Positions 33,801 to 46,971 are shown, numbered from the stretch's first letter. The stretch is DNA of 64,000 nt from Trametopsis cervina (GCA_022385755.1 MU278374.1:248001-312000); one strand, 5' to 3'. Made by a program: numbers and translations. The notes: a model not told the origin generated them from the letters alone.

Positions 33801-34550
33801 GTCCGGCTTGAATAACATGATGCACTGTTTATGCAAGGCTATGCTTGACGATCGTGAGTGACTCTACCTGAACGGCTCTTGCCAAGTACAAGATACGCCC
33901 TGCTCCGGATTACAGCCTCTGAATTTCAACAGCCTTTTGAGTTCGAGGCGTGACTTAGCCCGATTGTTCGGATTATACGGAGAATAGTATGACAACAAGA
34001 ACACAACACCGATAGGCCACTGTCTCATCAGACGGCAGTAGAGTGAGTGTTTTCATCAACACTCAATTTCATGACGAGCAGCATTTAAGCTCTTTCTAGT
34101 GAGGATATCCCGAAACCCGAGGTTGTCCCTTGCTCTGAGAACACTGGGACACCATCAGATAACGTCTCCCGTGCCGCCATGGGAAACTGGGGTCGGCAGA
34201 GGGGCCAGGCACCTCCAAAGGCTCAACGTACACTCATACGACAAGGATGATTTTTAGCGTTTCGAACCTCGGAGATATGTCATAAATATATGCCGCTCGG
34301 ATTTCCCCTGGGCTAAACATCCGGTCAACCACAACGTCCATTACAGTTTGATTGATACGTAGTTGCATGAGTGCATCCGTGGAAGGTCGCTCACATTAAT
34401 CGAAAGGCGGACCAAACTCAGCGGGCCAAACTCCCAAAGATTCCGATCGAAGACCAAGCTTCTTATGAATGTGGCTTCCGTCGAATTCACTTTGTTCGAC
34501 TCGAATTCCGTAACATCCTTGTTTCGGTATTTTGCCATTTCCGCATTGGT

Positions 34551-34557
34551 TATATAG
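34551..34557 (+). promoter_or_regulatory. TATA box of WOPR gene
   Basis: TATATAG, 70 bp before the ATG at 34621. Confidence 0.6.
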
Positions 34558-34620
34558 CCAGCACTCACCCGAGGTACTCCACCACTACTCGACCCATCCA
34601 CACCGCATACCACATCCTTC

Positions 34621-35859
34621 ATGTCTTCCCTCACTGGCCATTCCTTTGCTACGCACCCCGCGCTGCGTAAGTCCACCTCCGGCTGACAATAAACCAGTGC
34701 ATTCTAACCAGACCTCTGAAGACCTTCGAGACGCACGGGATGCTCACATTATTTTCGAGGCTGTGCGATTGAACGTCCTACCTTTGATCACCCGTAGATT
34801 GACTACAACGGAACGTGATCAACTTGTGTCCGGTAACGTATTTGTTTGGCAGGAAGCTGAACACAAGCAAGGTCTGTCAACTATGCCGATGGGTCCCGAT
34901 TCGTTAACGTACTGACGACATCTTAGGTGGATTGGAGCGTTGGACAGACGGAAGACGATGGTAAGACATGCACCCCACTCATCTCATCAATACCCCATAA
35001 CAAGCCTTTACGATAAAGGTCTCAAAGTCGTATGCGAGGCGACTATCTATTTTACGAGGAAAAAATGGAGATCACGCCCGAGGAACGTGACGCAAAGGCT
35101 GCTCGACGGTACGTTGTTTGAAGATGCCTCCAATTAGCCAACTAAATAGACTGCAGTGCGAAGAAAACGTTGGATCCGTTTTCTTATCAACCCGCCCCCG
35201 TCAGACGTCAAGATAGGCCTTCTAAACCCGATGGTTTGACCAAGCAGACATACTCCATTCAAGTTCAAACTAGCACATACGAGCCCCCAAAGAAGTGGCA
35301 CATAGTTGCCTATTTTGCTGTACGTGCTACCGGTTCCCCCTTTTATACATGCGAGTTGAGGAACTTTTTCCCTTAGGGTGACGATTATACACGGCTACCA
35401 GTTGTCGATAATTACGAATACCTGCGGACAATTCGCATCCCTGACGGTATTTTCTTCTCTAAGTCAAATCCGACGCGACAGACCCGTATATACAACCTCG
35501 GTGAGGAACGCGAGGTTGAAGGCGAGCAAGAATCCGACATCCCCGGATGGAGGTCTCCTTCATGGCCCTCTACAATACAGTCGGAAAACTTTGCTCAAGG
35601 TTCAGGCACTCCACTCATTTCTTCATCATACTCTTCGACAGCCCCGCGCAGCCCTTCAGTTACGCTACATATTCCACAAGGTGGGACCGCCAACGCCGAA
35701 TCGCGCTATTCTCTTCCCAGATTGTCGACCGTGGCACCCACCCATCACGTATCTCCACAACCTCATTCCACTCGCCCTCTGGTTTCTGCGGGGAGCCCAT
35801 ATAGCCCATTAACTCCAGAAGACAGGAAAGCTCTGAACAGTTTCCGTGTAGTACTATGA
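34621..35859 (+). CDS. WOPR-domain (Gti1/Pac2 family) transcription regulator
   Basis: Six exons with short introns can be joined. The start is MSSLTGHSFATHPALLHSNQ. The first WOPR half has DAHIIFEAVRLNVLPLITRR, then TTTERDQLVSGNVFVWQEAE, GGLERWTDGRRW and SRMRGDYLFYEEKM. The second half has PDGLTKQTYSIQV and PPKKWHIVAYF, then DDYTRLPVVDNYEYLRTIRI. Both halves of the DNA-binding WOPR fold are present. Family members (Wor1, Ryp1, Gti1, Pac2, Ros1) are nuclear switches controlling morphology, mating or sporulation. The C-terminal ~120 residues are Ser/Pro-rich, a likely activation region, ending ALNSFRVVL. The protein is compact for the family. The gene stands alone between two gene-poor stretches, and a possible extra downstream exon (~36010-36150) was not adopted. 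Confidence 0.9.
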
Positions 35860-38800
35860 CGTACGAAACGATTTGTCGTAGCCTATTCGGACTATCGTCG
35901 ATAGCAGTTCTCACTGTTCGTAGGTTTCATCTGTGACTCTAGTGCTCGTTTTATCCACGGACCGTCTCAAAGACGATGATACTTGCATTATGACACCAAT
36001 ACCATAATATCTCTCGTTAGCGTCCAGAATGACAGGCCCACAGTACTGGCTCTATCAGTTCCGTCTGATAATCACCCAAAGGAGTTCGCAAGCCCTACAA
36101 CTGCCGTCGACAATTTCATCGTGTGGGGGAATAGACAGACGGGGCTATATCGCTAACTCTTCGGTATGCTCCACAAACGAAGTCCTAAGTTGCCAATGTT
36201 TTACGCCTCATCAAAACCGTGTCCTCCAGACCGGCAGAGACCTCCGTAACCGCCTAGAGTACATCTACGTCGATCGTCGATATGTCCGAGACTAGCTGAC
36301 TGGCAAAAATTGACTATTAGGGTGACAACCGTTGATCGAAGTAAAATACTTGAGCTAATATACGAGCCGAGCTTCAGCCGAATTAACTTGGACTGAGACT
36401 TTATCGCTAGCGCATGGTTCATAATGCACATAAAATGGCGGACTGTATTGAAGAGCTTTCGGAGGATATAGCAAAAGCGCGGGGGAAGCACAACTGTCTA
36501 TCTAGTGCCCATTCGGCTGGGATGCGGATTGTATGGATTGCTTCACTAAACGCATGGATTCCAGCGCAGCGTTGCCTCCGTTCGGCTAAGGGGAAGATCG
36601 ATGCATTCAATGTGCTTGCTGCATCACCAAAGCTGGGGATTTAGCCAAAGGGGAATAGCACCCTCGCTTCTGTCCCGGTCCTGCCAATGAGCTGATCAGC
36701 GATATTCGTAACGAGAGAATGGCCGGGTATATTTCAATTATATCGGTCTGCGCGAGACGAAAATGGCCACGTTGGTGTAGTCGACGTGCCTTATAATGGT
36801 CACAATCACAAGAAGCATTGCGTAAGCCTGATTTCCTAAAATGGTAAATACAGAGGTTCAACTTCGAGGGAGCAAATTTCTTCCATGGCGGAGACCTTCG
36901 CAACGGTGGGAAAACAAAAATGAAACAATGAAGATACGCGAATAAAGTTCTCGTAGGACTTTATCGTGAACTGGAGCTCAGTTCCGCACGACTCTTTGAA
37001 TAAGAGAAGTCGTCGGGATCGCATCACACAACGAAGAAAATATATACAGGGTTCCGCAAGTCGCAAAGCCGCATTCTTCCTTGGGACAATATATGTGATC
37101 TGAGCGATGAGGCTGAATATGCTGAGTATTTCGGCTTTATACCTATTCTCCAAGACTTGCTGCGAGTCAACACCATGCCGGGAACAAGGGAAAGCTGCGC
37201 AGAACCAAGACGGGCCGCAAGACTACGGAAGAGTCATTGTGTGCGCTGATCCAGTTATGGCAGTATACGTTTCCATTCCAATGGCGAGCACGCTGTTTAG
37301 TCACATGTCAAATGAGCTTCATACTCCTGAATCGCACCGAAAGAACAACTGACCTCTCCATGTAGCCGCTTCTGTGATACCCTGGCAGCGGTAGCAAGAG
37401 GCCCTAAACACTCCCTTTCTGGTAGGACATGGCAACTATCTGTCTTTCATCGGTATTGATGTTGACATACTACAGACGGACAGTCTTCTCGCACCGCAGC
37501 CTTGCCCAATAGACTGGAGCAGCAGCCGCTTTGGAGGTATAGTAACCCACGGTGCCCGCGACGTGGGAATATAAATGAAGAAAGAAGGCAGGTGCTCCTC
37601 GCCGCCCCGCCGATCTTTCTTGGTGGTCAGATGTGGCGAGCTAACGGAGCGACAGGGGCCTCCCGCCGGCGACACCTTCTTCCACCATACACAAGGTAGT
37701 GCCTGTAGCCGGAACGTCAGCGCCACTCAGAATTGATAAACGGTACTATTACCTGAAGTATAGCATGCATGCAATATCGTAGACATTCTGACAACCTCAC
37801 AGCGAAACTTACTGTTAGCCTTTTGGACCCAGTATCTGCGACCAGACCACTTTGAGGGTATTCATCGGTCCCCCGACTTCTCATCATACCCAGTGGGATC
37901 TTCCAGTGCCCTCCGACAGGGAAACGGCAGTATATCCATGACCGCATGTGCAGGTCTTATCCTCGGTCCCTCACTGGACTGGCTGGCGGATGAAAGCAGG
38001 CTTGATCGCGGGAGACACTGTCAGCTGTTAACACGAGAGAAGGAGACGATTGATGATCATGACTCACGCGGGGTCAATGAGATCTTCCACCTTTCTGCTT
38101 ACCATGTGCAATATATTACTTGCCCTATGGGCGAGAACAATGGTCATGCCCTTGCGCGTAGCTATTCGTCCTAGAATATCTCTCAGTCTTGTGGCCTCAT
38201 GTAACAGTTAAGTACTAGTGAAAAATAAGGAGAAACGAACCGCTAAACATGCTCATAAAGTTTTGACTCGCACGGCCCTGATCGTATGTCCTAACAAGGA
38301 TACGCCGTACAAAGTTGGCGTTGCAGCATAGTTAGCACTATTGTATTGTTCAATGGAGGTTCAGCCGTTAGCGTAAGCACTACGTGCGCTTTTTGCCTGG
38401 CCAAAATTTGTCAAAGGATTTTTCAAACTGGCTAGACCATTACTCACGTGCGTACTATCGACGAGCATGACAACATCGAGAGGACCAGATACCTCTGGGC
38501 CTATTTTTATTGCCTAGCGTCAACTCCTCCGCCCCGTCGGACAGCGCTTTACATACCGCATCCCATTGCGAGACCCCGGTGTCACACCGGTGGCTCTAAG
38601 CCGCTCTCCGAAGCTGTTTGTTTCTTTAAAGATACATTACTGTTTTGAGGAAACTTGAACCTGGCCGCTGGTATGCTCAGCTCATGACCTCTTCGACGGG
38701 AGCCACTGATTTTGAAGTTACCTATCGCGCCCGGGGGATTGCACTTGCCAACGACTTCCATGATTCGGTGGATGGCCAGCTGACATAGGAGGTTGCAATC

Positions 38801-39139
38801 AACCGCTAGATACTCAATAGATGTCAAACGTTGCCCCCGGATAGCATCGCTCAGCTCCTTTCAGCGGTCTCTCTGTCCTTCCAGCATCGGAACACATAGG
38901 GCACTTGATCCTTGTTTCGCGAGATATTACATGCGTGATGCATTCAGCTGAAGCTACCCGCCCTTATCATGGGAATGCGTAATACTCATGCAGAGCATTC
39001 GAACAGGAATCTAAGCTTACCCCAAAATAGCGAAGCTTGCGAGCCGAAGCCGACGGTATCGTACGATCACATGTACAAGAATCAAGATGATTCAAATCCA
39101 TGTAACATATTTCCATCACGTCGGCGAAGTCGCACAGCC
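35860..39139. other. Gene-poor region downstream of the WOPR regulator
   Basis: 3.3 kb with only short frames. A stretch at about 36029-36153 on + has coding-like composition (ending NRQTGLYR before TAA) and may be an unadopted exon or decayed sequence. No transposon motif is seen. Confidence 0.55.
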
Positions 39140-42100
39140 TCAGTAGAATTTGTCCCACTCTATAACCTTTTCTGCTGTATGTTGGCGGCCTGCGCGTGCG
39201 ATATCCGCCAAGTGACGCATAGTTGGCCGCCCATGGGGGCAATTCCACGGTTGTTCCATCGTTCCCATGTGCCGAATGACCTGAGAAAAAGTTTCATCAA
39301 AAGCGGGAAGCATGAGAACATATGCCGACTTACGGACGTCATTTGCTTAGACTGCAGGGGCATTCCCACCATGATGCTCTTTCTGCAAGCTCGCATAGCA
39401 AACATCGAGCGGGCTTTTGAGCACCTAACCACCTGACCTCGGGGGCTGTCACGTAACAGCTGAAGGAGTTCCTCCAAATCTAGCAGGAGCACGTTATTGA
39501 ATGTAGCACAACTGAACAAGGCTTGGCGGCTCACCCGATATATCGAAGACCGTAGCTTTGCTGACCGGCTGTGCCAGGAGCCTGAGACGGTGCTCTCCCG
39601 CGGCGAGAGAGTTGTCAATATCAATTTCAAACCCATTACGGCGCAAAATCTCGACATTGTCAATAGCTAACAGCTGATCGGCTGCGGTCAGTTCCAAGAC
39701 TCTTGGGCTGCAACTCTGTGAGCTACATCTTTGAGAGACAGTGTTATTCTGAACTGACCGAAACAACGCTTGCGAATCGATTTTAGTCGTTTCTTGCAGT
39801 TGCTCAAAATTGTACTTCTCATCGGCGGCGTGTTGGTCCACGATGAACAAGTCGTCACAGGACGGTTGATCTACCCCTGCCTGACTGTCTGATTCTCCCG
39901 CCGTAGGCAAGTGGTCAGCGCGGCGTAGCCGTGCGATGATAAACCCCAGGTTGAACTGGCCAATCACGTCCATGTCCGCGAAATCAGATTTGCTAATGAC
40001 TCTGGATAAAACTTCCGCAGCTGCAGTATCGTCGGACACATTCTGCGGTTTGCAAATATTGTCGGCTAACGGACTCGGGTTTTCTGAAGTGTACATGGGG
40101 ATATGTCCTTGGCTCCACCGGTGCAGTAACGCCACTTCATCGCAACGCATGGTCGATGTTTCCAGACGCGATGTCCGAACATATTCTTGGGTGGCAGCAT
40201 AATCAAGGCCGGGTGCATTTGTAAAGCTGCCGTATGTGCTCTGTTCGGTTTCCTTGGGCGATGAGTCTTCGTCAACCTGCGCTTCCGTCATGGCATCGCG
40301 TGTAATTTCCACATCGACATCCATTACAGATATTGAAGCGGATTCCGGCCTAGACGCAAGGGGACCTGACTCCGGAAGCACAGGCTGTGGAGCGACCCGT
40401 GCGAGTGAGCTTCCAGAGGCTTCCACGGTGCTTGGGGACCGATCTTCGAGCGCTGTCTCCGTGGAGTCCTCATCTCCGGAGGTCTCATCTTCCATATCGT
40501 TATTGACTTGGCGGGCAACCTGGCTACCTGGAAGTGCATATTCGGTCAACTTCGATTGGAGTGCCTTTCGTGAAGAGCGTTTCTCGATTCTGGGTTGTAC
40601 CGGTTCAGCTTCTGTGTCTGAATTGGAGCCAACTCTCTGGCGTTTGTGAGGGCGTTCATCATCCGCTGTACTACGCGAAGAGGGACCAGCTGGACGAAGG
40701 TTCCAAGAAGCACCCGTGGTACTAAGGGTAAGCTGGCCGTCGCTGGGTACACCCACACGTGATGAGCTTGCACGAGGAGCCGGGATCTGTCTGATAGAGG
40801 GGAGCGACTGTTTCCTTCCACTCTGCAGAGAAGCGGTAGATTGAAGGTTTGCACGTGTATCTTCAGACCTTACGGTTGAGAGCCGACCGGGTGGCGAGGA
40901 CGGGTGACGCATTGCTATAGGAGAAGGGGGCCGTCGTGAAAGAGGGGCGACGGCGTGCTCTTTTTCAGCCGTGGATATACTAGTCCCCCCTCTCGTGTCT
41001 GTTGCAGGGGTTTGGGCGGCAGGGTCCGCGTCGTCTACCAGCATGTTCTCTACCATAGCGTTATTTGACGATTCCTCTGTATTCGATTCTTCATGTGATA
41101 GGAGCAACGTGGGGGCTCCGAAAGTGCTCTCTTCAGTATTCGCTTGCTCGCGGATAGGGACATCCTCTTCATCCTGGCTGCTGTCAGGGTCGAACAGCGG
41201 AGTGACTACTTGACTGGATGCAGCAATCGATCCTTCCGCCTTCGAATGGATAGGTTCAGGGAGTTGTGAATGAATAGCAGCTACAGTATACGTAGACCGT
41301 TCCGGCGCAAATCGCTCTTCGAGAGCTGCCTGGAAACCCTGACATAAGATTTATCTTTCGGTTATAATCCCATTGGGGGCTGACCTTTAGCGCTTGCACG
41401 AGGTTGTCTTCGCTATGGATAAATATAGTGCGCTTATCCGGGCTGACGTTCAAGTCGATAGAGTCTCAATAAGCAACAGTAAGCTTGTGTGTCAGATAAA
41501 TAGCGCTCCATGCGTACCTTTTGGCAAAATGAAGTCGGCTATGATCATAGGAGACTGCGTCGCGTTGAACGTTTTGTACACTTCGTTGAACGCCTTCTGA
41601 GCCTGAGCCTTATTGAGCATCATCATCACACGGAATGACAGACTACTTCGTACCTTCGACGGGTTACAGGGTCTGCCGTTGATGTAGAAGAATTGCCGAT
41701 CACTGCCACTTCTCCCGCAATTCAACGCAAATTTCGAAATCAACCCTCGGACGGAAATGCGATTGCTTCGTCTACAACCGCTTAGCACAGACCACATGGC
41801 ATTCATGTGACAGAACTCACGCATCGGATGGAAGGAGCCCTTGTCGACGTAGCACCGATCTCTCCGTTTCAACGTCGAAGGAAATATCCAGGTCGACCAG
41901 ATTCTCCGAAGTCTTGGAACCCCATAAGGACGAGACCGACGCTCGTATGGATGACGAACCGTCAGTCCGCAGCTGTACAGCTTTCTTCCTGTCGCAGGCA
42001 TATTAATTACATCGAAGGTATGACAGCAGATGATGCTCACCCGCCCTTGGTTTGATTTGTACAGACCAGCCGCACGCCGCCGTTCTCCCTCGTGCAAGGC

Positions 42101-42843
42101 AGAAGAGCGTATGCGTTGAGAAGATTCAAAGCTTTTCCATACTCTCGTTTTGCATTTCGCTCGAATTCTTTTCTTCTGACAGGGAGGGGCTTGAAAAGAT
42201 CCGAGATAGCCACTGTGGTTCCTCGCTGGTGGATAGGGACACGACTTCAGGATGGTGGAGCGGAAATCTAGAAGAACATAATACCTGTCTTGCAGCTTTA
42301 CCGCTGCGACTGGTTATCCTACCAAGACTGTCGAGCTTCAGTATGGTACCCATAGGGGCATCCTGTTCTGTTGCAGTGGTTATGGTGACAGAAGAGCATA
42401 GTGCACATAGAGACGAGAGGGCTTCGCCGCGGAAACCAAATGTTGAAACAGATTCTAGATCTTCATAAGATTGTAGCTTAGATGTGTGATGTTTTAGGCC
42501 TGTCGAACGACGTCATCTGAATGCTGCCAAATGTCACCAGGAGTATACGTACCGACTGCATCGTAATCCTCGGGAGCAATCCCAGCGCCATTATCCACTA
42601 CTTCTATGGAGTCGATACCATAGTCTTTGAACCGTACCTCTAGAGACAGACCGTGAATGGAAGCTGTCTGCCACACTGGAGTGTCATACCAATATTAGTT
42701 GCTCCAGCATCGAGGCTATTTTCCACCAGTTCCTTAATGGCTGTCTGCAAGTCAATGACAACCTGACCTGAGGTTATCCGGTGTACCGAAAGCGCATCTA
42801 TAGCCTTGATGGAGCCCACAGATTCATCGCTCTTCTTGACCAT
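39140..42843 (-). CDS. PMS1: DNA mismatch repair MutL homologue, PMS1 type
   Basis: The N-terminal GHKL ATPase is clear: [39 protein letters not shown] and [13 protein letters not shown] long Ser/Thr-rich linker is followed by the dimerisation/endonuclease domain. [17 protein letters not shown] fits the metal-binding DQHA-x2-E-x4-E motif exactly, and ACRKSIMVG and [14 protein letters not shown] complete the site. This is the PMS1/PMS2 subunit that pairs with Mlh1 as MutL-alpha to nick the daughter strand after mismatch recognition in the nucleus. The last two exons follow introns at ~39533 and ~39290, and the protein ends EWDKFY with TGA at 39140-39142. The start at 42843 ([16 protein letters not shown]) is preferred; an in-frame ATG at 42900 would add 19 residues. 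Confidence 0.93.
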
Positions 42844-43048
42844 GGGCGTAGTCGCTGTGAGAAAGGCTGGCGGCAGAAGCGCGCAATATAGGGATGTCAC
42901 GACGGATAAATATCACGTGATCGTGACCTCTCGCGTCTAGCATTGAACGCCCCCGTCCTGAAAAAGGCACCTCATCTATACATTCTCACAGAAGTAGCAT
43001 TGAATTCCAAGTCTATCAAAATTTCCGTAATAGTAGGACAGGTACCGA

Positions 43049-44921
43049 CTACAAGATTTTTTTCAGCCACTCCATCTTTATAGGTAGATGCGCGATATGC
43101 CCGCGCTCCTTCTTCACATAAACCATGTAAACAATTGCACCCATGGACACACTCGTGAACGACACGGTAGCAGCCCATTTGAATTGCAACGGCTGCCAGA
43201 GGATCATCGTCATGACGAATTTGGCGAGATCTGCGACACTTTGCATCGTATATTGAAGCGCAGTGAGTGTGTTGCGGCGAGGATGATGATCTAGGGCTGT
43301 TTGTAGCTGTTTGGTCTGAATCAAGTCAAACGACCATAAGCCAATACGCGACAACGCCATTCCTACCGTGAATGAGAGATGTCAACTGATGTGCGTATTC
43401 ACATAGCAGATGGACCGCTTACCTCCGAACAGAAGGATGGCGCCGGCTACTCCGAGAGTCGAGCCTTTCGGAGTTGAGTCGCGTGGGGCAAAAATGAAGA
43501 AGGAAACTATGACCGGTACGAGGGTCAAGACCATCGACCTGGCCAGGGTAAGATACACATGAGACAACCGCTGAATTCAAAGAAGTGGCTATCATACCAT
43601 ATACTCCAGTTCCCCGCCCTGACAGAGCCGATCTTCCGTTCCAGAGGCGAAGCAAGAGCTGTACCCATAAGACCAGTAATGACGCCCACACCTCGCATCT
43701 CTGCGATGAAGTCATCCGAGTACGAAATAGTCTTCAAATAGCCGACCATAATGCCATCAAACCTGCGAAATAAAATCAACAATTATATAGTAAAGAAGCC
43801 GTTATAATGAGGACGTACGACAGAACTGTGAGGTAAAGTAAAGATATGGATAACGAAGAGAAGAAAATAGGCAGGCGTCTTAGTTCCTTCCAGTCCGGAA
43901 TATTCAAAAGTCGATCCAGATAGTTTGTTGCAGGACTGCGAGCAGGTGGCAAGTCGAGCAGTTCAGGATCCTGAGGCAATTGAGACCGCCTAGCCAGGTC
44001 CTTCCGCTGTTGTTCTTCCTTCAACGCAGGGAACCGTCTGTACACCACTCCAATCCAGTAGAGTTCGAAGAACAGTGACAGGGCGGTCACACCAGCGAGG
44101 ATCCTCACCGAGAATATCCCGCCACCGGTGCGGTCCTCACTGGGCTGGTCATCGTCAAATTTTACCGTGAGAAGGGACACAAATAACGGTGCACAAAGCT
44201 TGCAAAGCAGGTTGATTTGCCGGAGGTACGTGTTCAGCTTGGAGAGTTTGGCCGAGAAGTGAGGGCCATGGGCTAGACAACTGGCCCAGTCCCGTTCAAC
44301 AGCGATAGAGATGCTGGTGTTGGATAGATGCATGATGCAGCTCGAGACGACTAACGTCACAAACGCAGGTGAGGCAATTGTACGAAGACCGGCGCTATGC
44401 CTGCCAGGTGATTGACTGGGTGTCGGCAAAGACAGCATGACTATGAAGGAGACATAAGCGAGCAGGGCCGATATCTTCTGCACCAGTATCGCACTGCGGA
44501 CGAGATTGAGTTTACTGTAGCGGTCCACCAATGAGCCCGCCCATCTAGAGAATAGTATACCAGTCGCTAAAGCAAAAGCCCTATAATTATGACCGCAAAT
44601 GAGGTTGTTTCGAATGCTCAGACCTGTCATAGAGAACCCGAGGATGGACGAAGGCAGTAATGTGTCTCTGAAGTACACGATAAGATACAAATAAAGGGCG
44701 AACTCTGCCGTGCGCACGCCCCAAGCACTATCAATTTTATACGTCAGTTCCCCAATTTATGACTCACAAATATACAACACATACCTGGAGAGGTGCTGAA
44801 CAAGAAGACATATCAGTCCTACGCGGTCGAAGGATATCGAGTCTCTAGCTTCCCGGTCAGTTTCGTTTGTGTGCGTGTCAGATAGAAGGGGAGTCGTCGC
44901 ATCGACCTCTGCATCAGCCAT
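43049..44921 (-). CDS. Ferroportin-like metal exporter (SLC40A family)
   Basis: The start at 44921 codes MADAEVDATTPLLSDT, a polar tail with a dileucine-type motif. Hydrophobic helices follow in exons to 43049. Family features include RWAGSLVDRYSKLNLVR in the first half, SISIAVERDW (the Glu-Arg-Asp-Trp of ferroportins), KLCAPLFVSLL, and RIGLWSFDLIQTKQLQ near the end. The C-terminus is short and basic (KKERGHIAHLPIKMEWLKKIL). About ten to twelve membrane segments are expected. Ferroportins export ferrous iron and other divalent metals across the plasma or an organelle membrane; in fungi the site of action is not settled. The gene shares a 649-bp divergent promoter region with the single-pass membrane protein gene at 45571, which has a palindrome near its own start. 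Confidence 0.9.
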
Positions 44922-45570
44922 ATTTGAGTATCAGACTGGGACGTCTGGAAAGACTCAGCCATGGCCAGATATATGACCGGTCATGACACCATAGACAAAT
45001 CAAACTCCGGTTACACAAGAAGCGAGCGGAGATGCAACCTTCGAGCAGCTGGGCGGGACATTGGGTCGGAGAATGAAGGTCACGTTTCTGCTGGGGGCGA
45101 TCACAGCTGACAGCTTCTGGCTCTAGAATCTGACAAGTGTTATAATAATAGCCAGAAGAGCCAGCAAAGCCGCGTATCAGGAGGGAAGAACGCTCTGTAG
45201 GAGACTTGTCCCATGCGTTGCTCAACGCAGCACCTTCGCCTGCGGAATGATGGAACCTCACTCGGGAACACCGTCCGGTGACTGGCTGATTGCTTCGATC
45301 TGTTATCAGCCAGTGAGAATATCGAATGCGCCTGCTGAATACAGGTTCTCCGCGCTCACGTCCCCCGCAAGCGCAGCTTAGGCACGGGAAGCTACAGGCG
45401 TACAAACGCTGATCAATGAATGCGGGTCCCCACGGTACCTCCTTTCCGGACCAGCGTGGCAAGACGACGAGCGGGCGAAGGTAAATGACAGAGACGGAGA
45501 GGTCAGATCTCCTTGCGTTTTGCCACCATTCTGGTTCCTCGGTGCACGACCAGCCAGCGACTTGTCGACC
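44922..45570. other. Divergent promoter region (ferroportin-like / membrane protein)
   Basis: 649 bp between two divergent starts. It holds the palindrome at 44973-44984 and a TGATAA (GATA-type) site near 45301-45308 on the minus strand. No gene. Confidence 0.5.
44973..44984. promoter_or_regulatory. 12-bp perfect palindrome before ferroportin-like gene
   Basis: ATGACCGGTCAT, 52-63 bp upstream of the start codon. A candidate dimer-binding site; its role is unknown. Confidence 0.3.
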
Positions 45571-46512
45571 ATGACAAGCCTTTCATCTTCGACGAGTTTG
45601 AGCGGCTCTGCAGCGTCTCCATCGGCCAGCGGACAAACTCCTCCAGATGACCCGTCCACTATTTCATCTCAGGCAGCCTTGTATCGTGCGTCGCCTCCCT
45701 TGTGTACCCGTTTTCCTTAACCTTACACACAGGCTTCTGGCTTTGATCCATACAGTATACACTTTCCTCGGTGAGTTGAATTTCGAATATGATACCACAT
45801 TCATCTGTACTGACGTATTCGCTACAGTAACGATACTCATCCTTTTTGCTCTTTCAACTGCTATCGTTGTACGATCCATTGTTCTTCGGCGGAGACACCG
45901 CGCTATCGTAGAGGAAGCTATCCGAAATGGGACATACATTCCTCCACTCAGACGCAGGACTGGGCTAGGGGAGAAGCCTGTGATGCATGATGTCTTTGTT
46001 TACTACGACCACAACTCGGATAGTGATGATATGTCCTCAGATTGGTGGCAGCGAGTGTTGGTACGTACGTGAATGGACGGTCTCCTGCGAATGGTATTCA
46101 CACGACATAATGGTTGCAGCCCGTGACAGCTGTAACTGTAACATCTCCGACGAGTGAAGGCGTTTCCAAGAGCCGGTCGTCGTCTGGATCAGACGGTCCT
46201 TTCGCCGCACACCCTTCTCCACCGGTACTTACGCGGCGGGACACCAACCGAACGTCTATTACCTATTCGGATGACCACTCTTCGTCAAAAAACCAAAAGC
46301 GCTCTGAAACTGTGTACACATCGAATTCACTGTTAACAAACGTCACACTCCTGGTTGCTATGCCTTCTCCACATCCGGTCGTGAATCCGTCTGTGGGAGG
46401 CTCAGCCACGCAGCTGCCAGGCGGTCCTTCAAGACCGAACAACCTGCCCCATGTTGAGCTCGGGATTACGGTTGCGTCTCTTGAGCGGTCCGGAGCGAAG
46501 GACTTGACCTAG
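45571..46512 (+). CDS. Single-pass membrane protein with cytosolic Ser-rich tail (unrecognised)
   Basis: ATG at 45571 (MTSLSSSTSLSGSAAS), then a Ser/Thr/Pro-rich N-terminus. Splicing out an intron at ~45774-45830 creates one uninterrupted hydrophobic helix (LIHTVYTFLVTILILFALST) followed by RSIVLRRRHR, a strong stop-transfer signal, so the C-terminal half should be cytosolic. After PVMHDVFVYYD and an acidic DSDDMSSD patch, a last exon codes a long Ser/Pro-rich region ending RSGAKDLT with TAG at 46510-46512. The exact donor of the first intron is unclear (frame suggests GTCGCC). The family is not known; the layout recalls fungal cell-surface or sensor-like proteins without a recognisable domain. 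Confidence 0.65.
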
Positions 46513-46971
46513 GTCGGAGTCAGCACTCAGTACGTGTGTTCTACCAAGTGTCCGTCGATAGTCATCTCATGTTGATGTAGGACTTGTTGCGCAGTTCTTA
46601 TGTATTACTTTATAGCATCGAGTGTGGCTGTTTGACGATATATCATCACGTATAATTCCGTGTTTGATCGCGCCGGCATTGTGGCCAATGACGACTTCCC
46701 TATTTGGAAAGCAGTGTAAGCCTTTGATGCGGTGACGTCACTGACGCCGCCAATGCATTTGGCGGAGCGTGACCCCTTCCTACGTCAGAGTTAATCGTGA
46801 CGTGTGGCTCTGTGGCACATAACTCCAGTATGATGCACTTGTCGCTGGTGAGTATAAAGGCCTGCGCGGGGGGGCATTCAAATCTACACATATCCCTCTT
46901 TACGACCTCTATCGCTCACACGACTCTACTATTTTTACGACTCACACTTCATTTACGACTTCTGAACAACC
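46513..46971. other. Intergenic: promoter of LEA-like gene
   Basis: No gene. A TATAAAG box lies at 46853-46859. Confidence 0.6.
46853..46859 (+). promoter_or_regulatory. TATA box of LEA-like gene
   Basis: TATAAAG, 113 bp before the ATG at 46972. Confidence 0.6.

Larger units (their letters stand above)
28901..34620. other. Gene-poor region upstream of the WOPR regulator
   Basis: 5.7 kb with no recognisable gene, transposase or reverse transcriptase. Frames are short and stop-rich on both strands. One weak candidate small gene at 30416-30834 is listed separately. The last 100 bp is the WOPR promoter. Such long upstream regions are common for fungal master regulators. Confidence 0.6.

Noticed and set aside
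28901..34620. Possible transposon in the gene-poor region
   Set aside because: No transposase or reverse-transcriptase motif, no long terminal repeats and no target-site duplication could be seen.
36029..36153. Coding-like stretch after the WOPR gene, as an extra 3' exon
   Set aside because: The WOPR frame already ends in a plausible C-terminus (ALNSFRVVL) at 35859, and joining needs an intron with weak signals; left as an open possibility.
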